From the NCBI GenBank assembly GCA_030592645.1, contig JAUVIR010000012.1, forward strand, positions 1 to 56,442: 56,442 nt of DNA, given 5' to 3'. Position 1 is the stretch's first letter. The number at the start of each line of letters is the position of its first letter. The translations under genes were made by a program, and so were the position numbers. The notes beneath the pieces are model-generated. The model saw only the letters and a list, made by a program, of their open reading frames with translations. It did not search any database and was not told where the DNA came from. The stretch is from Candidatus Fermentibacterota bacterium. GTDB lineage: Bacteria; Fermentibacterota; Fermentibacteria; Fermentibacterales; JCC-6. Below are positions 42,240 to 49,883 of the stretch, piece by piece.

Positions 42240-43829
42240 TCAGCTCTTAACGGCCTCGAGCTTTTTCTTGATAAGCTGCTGCTGCCATATTGTCAGCAGG
42301 CTGTTGCTGAACCAGTACATGGTCAGGCCTGCCGGGAACCTCATGAAAAGGAATGTCATGAATATCGGCATCATGTACATCATACCCTTCTGGCTCTGAT
42401 CGGTCATGGTCATCTTCTGCTGAAGGAACATCGCTATTCCCATTAGAAGAGCAAGTATGCCGACGCCATGAAGTCCCAGTATCGGAGTCTGGAATGGAAT
42501 CAGTATTTCCGGTTTTGACAGATCTTGAATCCATAGCATGAATGGTGCTCCCCGCAGCTGCACAGAATTGGCAAGAACACGGTACAGAGCAAAGAATACA
42601 GGCATCTGCATAATGAGTGGAAGGCATCCTCCAAGGGGATTCACTCCTTCCTCGCGGTAAAGTTTCTGCATCGCGCTCTGCAGAGCCTTCGGGTCGTTCT
42701 TAAACTTTACCTGCAGTTCCTTCATCTTGGGCTGTACCTGTTTAAGCATTGCCATCGATTTGAAACTCTTAGTCGTAAGCGGCATTAGAACAAGTTTAAG
42801 CACTATTGCCAGCAGTATTATCTTGATCCCCCAGTTGCTGACGAACGATAGCACTGATGTGCAGAACCAGAAAAGCAGTCTTCCTATATCCCTGATTATC
42901 GGCCAGCCGAAATCCACCAGCCTGCTTGTGTCCCTGCCCAGCGCTCTCAGTCTGCTGTAATCAAGAGGTCCTGCGTATACAAATATCCTGTTATCCTGCA
43001 GGCCTATTGATGGAGATTCATCTTCCTCCGATGCGTAGAGGAATCCATACGCTCTATCGTAGGATTGGGGCATCATAATAATCGCAAAATACTGTGATCT
43101 CGCTGCAATCCACTCTACATTACCTACTTGTGCGTCCTCTGTAATGCTGTTCGAGCCTTTGCTTTTTACCTTCTCCGCGTTCCATTGAGCTTTGAAATAT
43201 CTTGAAAGATTGGAATTCATTTCGCTTACAGGGAGAATTCCAGCGTTCAGCGTTGTTGTTTCTGTTAAGCCCTCTGTCTCGTAAAGGAAACCGTACTGCC
43301 CGGGAGTGAATGTATACTTTACCTCCGTTTCGCCTGAGGGGTCGATGAATACAAGCGTCTGCGGAATTTCTCTGATAAGAACAGTATCTTCCGAAAGGGT
43401 TTCAAAAAAGGTGCTGTTACGTATCCAGCGGTTTCCGTTGAAGTTGATGCTTTCCCCGCTTCCGGCACCCGGGATGTCTTCATACTGGGGTAATTTCCAT
43501 CCTGTTACAGTTCCACCTATGGTTGAAATATCGGCTTCAACTATTACATTATCACCATCATATATGATAACCTTAATTACTCTTTCGTCAGGTAATATTT
43601 CTTCTATATCAGTATTATGTGTTTTATCAGAAGCTATCTCATCGTTTTGTTTATCAACAGATGCCGAGTCGTCCAGCACCGGCAGTTGTTCCTGCTGAAC
43701 GTATTCAATCGGCTGCGGCGAGGTCTGCGAACTGTCCGGTGTTCTCGATTTCCCCATGAACTGCCAGCTGATAAACAGCACCGCTGCCATTAATGCGGCA
43801 GCAAGAAGTAGCCTCTTTTGATCACTCAT
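42240..43829 (-). CDS. yidC: Membrane protein insertase YidC
   Basis: A 529-residue insertase of the Gram-negative type. One N-terminal transmembrane helix (residues about 8-25), a large periplasmic beta-domain (about 60-320) and the five-helix insertase core at the C-terminus, with PLTTKSFKSMAMLKQVQPKMKELQ and NPLGGCLPLIMQMPVFFALY. The long periplasmic domain supports a diderm host. Basic C-terminal tail. Start overlaps yidD stop (ATGA). Confidence 0.95.
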   Translation of the reverse strand: MSDQKRLLLAAALMAAVLFISWQFMGKSRTPDSSQTSPQPIEYVQQEQLPVLDDSASVDKQNDEIASDKTHNTDIEEILPDERVIKVIIYDGDNVIVEADISTIGGTVTGWKLPQYEDIPGAGSGESINFNGNRWIRNSTFFETLSEDTVLIREIPQTLVFIDPSGETEVKYTFTPGQYGFLYETEGLTETTTLNAGILPVSEMNSNLSRYFKAQWNAEKVKSKGSNSITEDAQVGNVEWIAARSQYFAIIMMPQSYDRAYGFLYASEEDESPSIGLQDNRIFVYAGPLDYSRLRALGRDTSRLVDFGWPIIRDIGRLLFWFCTSVLSFVSNWGIKIILLAIVLKLVLMPLTTKSFKSMAMLKQVQPKMKELQVKFKNDPKALQSAMQKLYREEGVNPLGGCLPLIMQMPVFFALYRVLANSVQLRGAPFMLWIQDLSKPEILIPFQTPILGLHGVGILALLMGIAMFLQQKMTMTDQSQKGMMYMMPIFMTFLFMRFPAGLTMYWFSNSLLTIWQQQLIKKKLEAVKS

Positions 43830-44089
43830 TTACGCTTCTCCCATTTGTCCGGAACAGGATCGTATCCGCCTTGTCTGAATGGATGGCATCGGAGCAGGCG
43901 CAATGTCGCCAGTTTCAGTCCTCTGATGACTCCGTACCTCCTTATAGCAGTTTCCGCATAAACACTGCAAGTCGGGTTGTATATGCAGCTCGACGGGAAC
44001 GCCGGCGATATGAATCTCCTGTATCCTTTGATTGTAGCTATTAGTAAAGACGCTGTCGCTCGTTTTATTCTGCAGCCTTTTTCACTCAT
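43826..44089 (-). CDS. yidD: Membrane protein insertion efficiency factor YidD
   Basis: An 87-residue small protein that assists YidC. Family signature: ISPAFPSSCIYNPTCSVYAETAIRRYG and RLLRCHPFRQGGYDPVP. The three conserved cysteines are kept. Twelve bases after the rnpA stop and overlapping yidC, in the usual order rpmH-rnpA-yidD-yidC. Confidence 0.94.
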   Translation of the reverse strand: MSEKGCRIKRATASLLIATIKGYRRFISPAFPSSCIYNPTCSVYAETAIRRYGVIRGLKLATLRLLRCHPFRQGGYDPVPDKWEKRK

Positions 44090-44101
44090 TACATTTTCTT
44101 T

Positions 44102-44578
44102 TCAGCGGGTATCGCTTTCTATTGCGGACACCATCTTCTCATAATCAGCTTTTATGTCCGCCCATCTTGCATCCCGCAGCTTTCCTGCCGGTAATATAAC
44201 AATATCCGCTCCGACACTTTTAGCACTCTGTGCCGCAGCAAGGCCTTTAATCCTTCTTCTCAGCAGGTTTCTCTTCACCGCATTTCCGCTTTTTGCGGAT
44301 AGTGAAAACCCCAGACGTATATTGCCCAGGGTATTCTTAATATATACAGCCCTGAATGATACACCCCTGAAAGCTTTACCTTTCCTGAAAACTCTTCTGA
44401 ACTGGTAACCTTTTTTCAGGGTTCTCTCTATCTTTATCAGGGAATCAATTTCTTTCTTCCCTTTCTCCTTCTTGCATTGATCGTTCTTCTGCCGCTCTTG
44501 GTCGACATTCTCTTCCGGAATCCATGTCTTCTTGCTTTCGAGAGGTTGCTTGGCTGAAAGGTTCTTTTCATTAATCAT
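44102..44578 (-). CDS. rnpA: RNase P protein component with N-terminal extension that encloses rpmH
   Basis: A 158-residue protein subunit of RNase P (usual length 105-125). The core begins at about residue 53 ([20 protein letters not shown]) and has the RNA-binding motif [12 protein letters not shown] near residue 115. Between the ATG at 44578 and the core there is no ATG, GTG or TTG in this frame, so the protein must carry about 50 extra residues, very rich in Lys, Glu and Gln, encoded by the DNA that also codes L34. AGGA stands seven bases upstream. GTG 44581 is one codon earlier. This architecture is known from Thermus. Confidence 0.88.
   Translation of the reverse strand: MINEKNLSAKQPLESKKTWIPEENVDQERQKNDQCKKEKGKKEIDSLIKIERTLKKGYQFRRVFRKGKAFRGVSFRAVYIKNTLGNIRLGFSLSAKSGNAVKRNLLRRRIKGLAAAQSAKSVGADIVILPAGKLRDARWADIKADYEKMVSAIESDTR
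44437..44571 (-). CDS. rpmH: Ribosomal protein bL34, nested out of frame within rnpA
   Basis: A 44-residue protein beginning MKRTFQPSN and ending GRKKLIP, with [15 protein letters not shown] in the middle: unmistakably bL34. ATG 44571 is separated from the rnpA ATG (44578-44576) by the four bases ATTA; both depend on the single AGGAAAGAG upstream. The stop (44437-44439) falls just before the conserved RnpA core. Every base is shared with the rnpA 5' region in another frame. Confidence 0.96.
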   Translation of the reverse strand: MKRTFQPSNLSKARRHGFRKRMSTKSGRRTINARRRKGRKKLIP

Positions 44579-44590
44579 CACTCTTTCCTG

Positions 44591-44617
44591 AATCCCCGCC
44601 TTGACGGCGGTGGGATT
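44591..44617 (-). promoter_or_regulatory. Leader hairpin before rpmH/rnpA
   Basis: On the minus strand AATCCCACCGCC pairs with GGCGGGGATT around GTCAA, a ten-pair GC-rich stem with a two-base bulge. It ends just before the shared AGGA ribosome-binding site. There is no T tract, so it is a leader structure and not a terminator. Confidence 0.6.
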
Positions 44618-44673
44618 ACTGCATCAGTTTCAACGGTCAGGTAAATATCTATCTCTGGAGTCAACGATTGTGA

Positions 44674-44702
44674 AAGTTAGCCAATATAATCATATATGTC
44701 AA
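44674..44702 (-). promoter_or_regulatory. Probable promoter for rpmH/rnpA
   Basis: Minus strand TTGACA (44702-44697), 17-base spacer, TAACTT (44679-44674). Perfect -35, weak -10. The predicted start near 44667 gives a leader of about 90 bases that includes the hairpin. Confidence 0.55.
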
Positions 44703-44893
44703 GTATTTGAGTGCACTCTTTTCAGATACCGCAAGGTTTTCAACATTATGTGCTCGCTTGAAATGCGTTTTTTCTTTAAGTTGCTGGATTTCATAAAGTT
44801 ATCGTATATACCAGGTGTTGATATCCCTGTTGATAAGTATCGTTGTTTGCTGCATGCTATCACTTTACGCTGCATTCTTTGATTGGAACATTA
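44703..44893. other. Divergent AT-rich region upstream of dnaA
   Basis: With the two preceding features this fills the 312-base gap between rnpA and dnaA. It contains TTATCAACA on the minus strand (44828-44836), one mismatch from the DnaA box, and a similar ATATCAACA nearby. No convincing dnaA promoter and no RNA gene were seen. Confidence 0.4.
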
Positions 44894-46237
44894 ATGGATA
44901 ATTTCAATCCCACTGACTTATGGAACATGTGTCTTCTGGAGGCCGAAAAAAGACTTGAATCCACCGAATTCGAAGCATGGCTGAAGAATTCAACCTACGA
45001 AGACATCAATGGTACAAGACTTGTTATCAGGTTCCGAAACTCTTTTGTCGCAGGACATGCCAAAGACCGCTTCGGAAGTATGCTGGAGGAAATTATCCGA
45101 ACTATTTCCCAAAGGAGCGAACTTGCTCTTCAGTTCATAGGAGATCCTGCTGAACCGGGTCCTTCGGGTACAGAAAGGCTTACCCTTAATAGAGAGCCTC
45201 CTTCTTCCAATTACAGTTTCCTTCGCTCTAATTATACTTTCGATCATTTCGTCGTAGGTCCCAGTAATCAGCTGGCTCATGCGGGAGCTCTTGCGGTCAG
45301 TCGCGATATCGGTTCTACAAATTATAACCCTCTATTCATTTACGGAGGTGTCGGCCTCGGTAAGACTCATCTTATCCAGGCTATAGCGCATCGCCTGAGA
45401 CAGGAAGGCTCAAAGAGAACTTTCAGATACATTTCTACTGAGCTTCTTGTTGAAACTTTCATTAAGTGTGTGCTGCAGAATGACTATACTCTATTCCGGA
45501 AGCTCTTCCATGGTATCGACTATTTTCTTATGGATGATATACAGTTCCTCAAAGGAAAGGTTGAAACACAGGAGGCGTTCTTTCATCGTTTCAACGAGCT
45601 TCATCAGCAGGGGAAACAAATCGTTCTCACATCGGACAGACCTCCACACGAACTTCCCGATCTTCCCGAAAGGCTGATAAGCCGTTTTCAGTCCGGGCTT
45701 GTCGCGGATATCAAACCTCCTGAATATGAGACACGTCTGGCTATCCTTCAGCTTCTTGTAAGAGACGAAGAGCTGGAAGTAAGCCTGGATGTGCTTGATT
45801 TCATAGCATCTTCAATAAGGAAGAATGTTAGACAGTTGTCCGGTGTGATCCACAGACTCGCCGCAATGTCCAGGCTTACCGGGTGCAAGGTGGATATGGA
45901 TCTTGCTCAGAAGGAAATCCGTTCTTCACTTGGCACCATTACAAGAAGGCTGACTGCTGGTACTATTACTTCTGTTGTTGCGGAAAGTTTCGATGTTTTG
46001 CCAAAGCAGCTCAAAGGATCGGATAGAAAACATAATGTTCTTATACCAAGACAGGTGTCAATGTCACTTATTCGGGAACTTACTTCCTTGTCTCTTATGG
46101 AGATAGGTTCATTTTTCTCTGGAAGACATCATTCCACTATCCTTAATTCAATAGACAGGATCAAGGAACTCAAAGAGAACGATCCAGAACTCGAAAGAAA
46201 AATTGAAGAAATACGAAGTAAACTTATTTCAATCTGA
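44894..46237 (+). CDS. dnaA: Chromosomal replication initiator DnaA
   Basis: A 447-residue AAA+ initiator that binds DnaA boxes and melts the origin. Domain I (about 1-80) begins NPTDLWNMCLLEAEKRL; a short linker; AAA+ domain with Walker A GGVGLGKTHL and Walker B FLMDDIQFLKGK; and domain IV with the DNA-reading SLMEIGSFFSGRHHSTILNS. ATG 44894 starts domain I correctly; the longer frame from 44843 is less likely. The ribosome-binding site is weak, which may be a control point. Confidence 0.96.
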   Translation: MDNFNPTDLWNMCLLEAEKRLESTEFEAWLKNSTYEDINGTRLVIRFRNSFVAGHAKDRFGSMLEEIIRTISQRSELALQFIGDPAEPGPSGTERLTLNREPPSSNYSFLRSNYTFDHFVVGPSNQLAHAGALAVSRDIGSTNYNPLFIYGGVGLGKTHLIQAIAHRLRQEGSKRTFRYISTELLVETFIKCVLQNDYTLFRKLFHGIDYFLMDDIQFLKGKVETQEAFFHRFNELHQQGKQIVLTSDRPPHELPDLPERLISRFQSGLVADIKPPEYETRLAILQLLVRDEELEVSLDVLDFIASSIRKNVRQLSGVIHRLAAMSRLTGCKVDMDLAQKEIRSSLGTITRRLTAGTITSVVAESFDVLPKQLKGSDRKHNVLIPRQVSMSLIRELTSLSLMEIGSFFSGRHHSTILNSIDRIKELKENDPELERKIEEIRSKLISI

Positions 46238-46463
46238 AAATATCTAAACTGTCTATCGAAAGTTGTGTAAAACCATCTATTCCGGAATGTAGAAAACCCT
46301 CTTCTGTGGAAAAGTCTTATTTCACTATCACGTTTTCAACATTTCTTCAACACTAACATTAACTCCTGTCTTTTCCGCATGTGACATGTCCACATATCCA
46401 CATGTATAATAACTATCATTATTGTTCTAAAATTACTGTATTCATAAAGCTGGAGGATATCCC
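46238..46463. other. Putative replication origin (oriC) between dnaA and dnaN
   Basis: A 226-base AT-rich gap with four 9-mers resembling TTATCCACA: TTTTACACA (minus, 46264-46272), TTTTCCACA (minus, 46305-46313), ATGTCCACA (plus, 46386-46394) and ATATCCACA (plus, 46394-46402). The last two are in tandem and are followed by an AT-rich stretch to 46447 that could unwind. Gene orientation and nearby parS sites fit. Confidence 0.6.
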
Positions 46464-47585
46464 ATGATTAAACTTCTTGTTAACCATTCCGACTTGCTAA
46501 AAGGTCTTAATTGTGTAGCAACTGCCCTCCCTACAAGAAGCAGTCTTCCTTACCTCACTAACGTTCTTCTTGAAACAGATGGAGAAACACTTCGGTTATC
46601 AGCAACCGATCTGGATACTACGGTTATTACAACAATTCCAGCGTCAATTACAACTTCAGGATCAATTACACTTCCGGGAAAGAAACTGCACGAAATAGTA
46701 CGTGAACTGTCTGAAGAGGAAGTTCGTTTAAGCGGTACAGGCAATAGAATAACAATAAGCTGCGGAAATGGTTCTTTCACACTCAGCGGTAATTCCAGCG
46801 AGCAATTTCCATCCCTTCCATCAAAAAGTGATGTTGAGCCGGCATCAATTCCTGTCGACATCTTTGCTGACGCAATAAGGAAAACGTCTTATGCGGTAGC
46901 AAGAGACGATTACAGGGCAACTCTGAATGGCGCACTTCTTGACATCGATGAAAATGGATTTGAAATGGTCGCTACCGACGGACACAGGCTCAGCTGTATT
47001 ACTCTTGGAAGTATTACCGCTCCCGTTAATATCCATGCTCTTGTCACACAGAAAGCTCTTAACCTTTTCGCAAAATTAGCTTCCGAAGGTGACGTTCTTA
47101 TAAGTTACAAGGGTTCTCAGATTTCTTTTGAATTTGGTAATACTGTAATTTTCAGCAGAACAATAGACGGAGAATACCCTCCATACAAAAAAGTTATTCC
47201 CCAGGATAACGACTCTGTTCTCTCTACAGATAGAAGTGATCTGATATCGGTACTCAGAAGAGTCAAGACTATGGCAAACCCGACAACACACCAGATAAAA
47301 TTCTCACTTGAACCGGGTAAGGTTCTCGTTCATTCGGAAAGCGCTGACGCAGGAGATGCCCAGGAAGACCTTGCTGCTGAGTATGCGGGAAGTCCGTTTC
47401 AGATAGGTTTTAATGGAAATTTCCTCATGGAAATACTTCGAAACATGAGTTGCTCCAGAATATCGATGATGATGAAAGACAGCAATACGGCGGTGGTGAT
47501 AAAGGACGAGGAGGAATCAGATGATTCCGATTCATATCTCGCTCTGATTATGCCCGTCAAACTGTCAAAGGTTGCTGAAGAATAG
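46464..47585 (+). CDS. dnaN: DNA polymerase III sliding clamp (beta subunit)
   Basis: A 373-residue three-domain clamp. The start ATG has a perfect GGAGG eight bases upstream. LPYLTNVLLETDGETLRLSATDLD in domain 1, ATDGHRLSCITL in domain 2, and the C-terminal LALIMPVKL that closes the hydrophobic pocket are typical. It tethers polymerase and many other enzymes to DNA. Next to dnaA as usual, but recF is not the following gene. Confidence 0.97.
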   Translation: MIKLLVNHSDLLKGLNCVATALPTRSSLPYLTNVLLETDGETLRLSATDLDTTVITTIPASITTSGSITLPGKKLHEIVRELSEEEVRLSGTGNRITISCGNGSFTLSGNSSEQFPSLPSKSDVEPASIPVDIFADAIRKTSYAVARDDYRATLNGALLDIDENGFEMVATDGHRLSCITLGSITAPVNIHALVTQKALNLFAKLASEGDVLISYKGSQISFEFGNTVIFSRTIDGEYPPYKKVIPQDNDSVLSTDRSDLISVLRRVKTMANPTTHQIKFSLEPGKVLVHSESADAGDAQEDLAAEYAGSPFQIGFNGNFLMEILRNMSCSRISMMMKDSNTAVVIKDEEESDDSDSYLALIMPVKLSKVAEE

Positions 47586-47599
47586 TATCCGGTACTGCA

Positions 47600-47875
47600 G
47601 TGAAGAAAATAGACAGCCTTCTTCCGGATGTATTGAGAAATTTCAGTCTGGATATATACCAGAAAAGAAACAGTGCTGTCAGTATGTGGAAAGATATAGC
47701 GGGAGTCGAATTAGCATCTTTTGTAAAGCCTGTGGGCTTCGACGGATCTGTGCTTCTGCTGAAAATCATTCATCCGGCGGCATCAATGGAGATTGTACTG
47801 AGAAAGAAGGAAATACTGCACAAACTGAATTCAGTGCGGGATGAGGAACTGTTCACCGATCTGAAAACAGTGTAG
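47600..47875 (+). CDS. dciA: DciA-type (DUF721) protein
   Basis: A 91-residue protein with the DUF721 pattern: LPDVLRNFSLDIYQKRNSAVSMWKDIAGVELASFVKPVGFDGSVLLLKIIHPAASMEI. DciA proteins in other bacteria assist loading of the replicative helicase DnaB. It starts at GTG 47600, 14 bases after dnaN, and ends 23 bases before the gyrB start. In many genomes recF precedes this gene; here it is absent between dnaN and dciA. Confidence 0.8.
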   Translation: MKKIDSLLPDVLRNFSLDIYQKRNSAVSMWKDIAGVELASFVKPVGFDGSVLLLKIIHPAASMEIVLRKKEILHKLNSVRDEELFTDLKTV

Positions 47876-47898
47876 CGGGAAAGGTGGAAGGTAACAGT

Positions 47899-49824
47899 TT
47901 GACCGAGAACAATACAAATTATGACGCGAACTCGATCAAAGTTCTGAAGGGACTTGAACATGTCAGAAAAAGGCCGAGTATGTATATCGGCTCAACATCG
48001 CAGACATGTCTTCACCACCTGGTCTGGGAGGTAGTTGATAACAGTATTGATGAGGCTCAATCAGGTTTCTGTTCTTCAATAGATGTGATGCTGTACGCTG
48101 ACGGTTCGATCTCAGTTAACGACAACGGACGAGGAATTCCGATAGAGATGCACGAAAGCGGCAAGACAGCGCTTGAAGTGGTTATGACGACCCTGCATGC
48201 CGGAGGGAAATTCGACAATACAGCGTACAAAACATCAGGAGGGCTTCACGGTGTCGGCGTAAGCGTTGTCAACGCTCTGTCGTTATGGCTGTCCGTTGAG
48301 GTTCATAAAGGCGGGAATATATATCGACAGAGTTTTAATCGCGGGGAACCTGATGGACCGCAAGAGAATATAGGCAAAACGGATATTACGGGAACAATAA
48401 TCAGGTTCATGCCGGATTACGAAGAGATCTTCGAAACCTCTATGCTTAACTTTGAAACGTTGTCCGGCAGACTTCGCGAACTCGCGTATCTGAATAACGG
48501 ATTGAAGCTAACTATTTCCGATAAAAGACGAACGAACGCGGAAAGGCTGGAGGAGTACTGCTTCGAAGGAGGTCTGAGTTCGTTCGTATCGTATATAAAC
48601 GAAGCTCATACCACACTTCATGATCCTGTGAGAATTAGCGGAGAGTTCGATCTTGATGAGGATGGACTTATAATTATTGATGTAGCGCTTCAATACAATA
48701 AAGCCTTCCAGGAAGACATTTTCTCTTTTGTGAACAACATCAATACAATTGATGGCGGTACGCACCTGTCTGGAATGAAATCGGCTCTCACAAGAACCCT
48801 GAATGAATATGCCACATCAAACAGCATGTTCAACAGCAAGGATGATACATTCTCCGGAAGTGATGTAAGAGAGGGTCTGGCGGCTGTAATAAGTGTAAAG
48901 ATCCCAGATCCGCAATTCGAGGGTCAAACGAAAACCAGGCTTGGGAACAGAAATGTTCAAGGAGCTGTACTTTCCCACGTAAGCAGGGGGATATCAACTT
49001 TCCTCGAAGAAAACCCCTCTATCGCCAGAAACATCATTCAGAAATGCCTTCTTAACCATAGCTCCCGACAGGCCGCAAAAAAAGCCAGGGAACTTACAAG
49101 AAGGAAATCCGCACTTGAAACAGCAGCTCTTCCGGGAAAACTGGCCGATTGCTCCGTGAACAACCCGGAGGAAGCAGAGCTTTTCATTGTAGAGGGAAAT
49201 TCTGCCGGAGGTTCAGCGAAACAGGGCCGTAACAGACACTTCCAGGCTATACTTCCACTAAGAGGAAAGATTATCAATGTAGAGAAAGCACACCTTGCAA
49301 AAGTACTGAAGAACAACGAAATAAGGACCATCATCACTGCAGCCGGAACGGGTATCGAAGAGGATTTTGATATAAGCAACCTCAGGTACCATAAAATAAT
49401 CATCATGACAGATGCCGATGTTGATGGATCTCACATAAGAACTCTACTTCTTACGTTCTTTTACAGGCACATGATAGAACTGATAGAAAACGGATATATC
49501 TATATTGCGCAACCGCCACTGTACCTTCTGAAGAAGGGGAGTGTAAAGAGATACGCATATAATGAAGCAGAGAGAATAGAAATAGCAGAGGAGCTCGGAA
49601 ATACCGGCATCACAATGCAGAGATACAAAGGACTGGGTGAAATGAACCCGGATCAGCTATGGGCAACAACGATGGATCCCGAAAGACGGGTCCTTCTGAA
49701 GGTAAGGCTTGAGAACGTAATGGAGGCCAGTCATATTTTCTCCGTTCTCATGGGAGATGATGTGGAGCCGAGGCGTGAGTTCATACAGCAGCATGCAGCT
49801 GACGTGATGAATCTTGATGTATAG
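47899..49824 (+). CDS. gyrB: DNA gyrase subunit B
   Basis: A 641-residue ATPase subunit of gyrase. GHKL ATPase domain (SIKVLKGLEHVRKRPSMYIGS; NDNGRGIP; GGLHGVGVSVVNAL), transducer, and Toprim domain with EGNSAGGSAKQGR and DADVDGSHIR; the C-terminus has RYKGLGEMNP. TTG 47899 was preferred over GTG 47884 since GGAAGG lies eight bases before it and the residues after it match the family. Introduces negative supercoils with GyrA. Confidence 0.96.
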   Translation: MTENNTNYDANSIKVLKGLEHVRKRPSMYIGSTSQTCLHHLVWEVVDNSIDEAQSGFCSSIDVMLYADGSISVNDNGRGIPIEMHESGKTALEVVMTTLHAGGKFDNTAYKTSGGLHGVGVSVVNALSLWLSVEVHKGGNIYRQSFNRGEPDGPQENIGKTDITGTIIRFMPDYEEIFETSMLNFETLSGRLRELAYLNNGLKLTISDKRRTNAERLEEYCFEGGLSSFVSYINEAHTTLHDPVRISGEFDLDEDGLIIIDVALQYNKAFQEDIFSFVNNINTIDGGTHLSGMKSALTRTLNEYATSNSMFNSKDDTFSGSDVREGLAAVISVKIPDPQFEGQTKTRLGNRNVQGAVLSHVSRGISTFLEENPSIARNIIQKCLLNHSSRQAAKKARELTRRKSALETAALPGKLADCSVNNPEEAELFIVEGNSAGGSAKQGRNRHFQAILPLRGKIINVEKAHLAKVLKNNEIRTIITAAGTGIEEDFDISNLRYHKIIIMTDADVDGSHIRTLLLTFFYRHMIELIENGYIYIAQPPLYLLKKGSVKRYAYNEAERIEIAEELGNTGITMQRYKGLGEMNPDQLWATTMDPERRVLLKVRLENVMEASHIFSVLMGDDVEPRREFIQQHAADVMNLDV

Positions 49825-49883
49825 TGTCCCTTCAGTTGAAAGGACAGAGAACAACCTATGAATAAACCAGAAGGAACCTCAGT

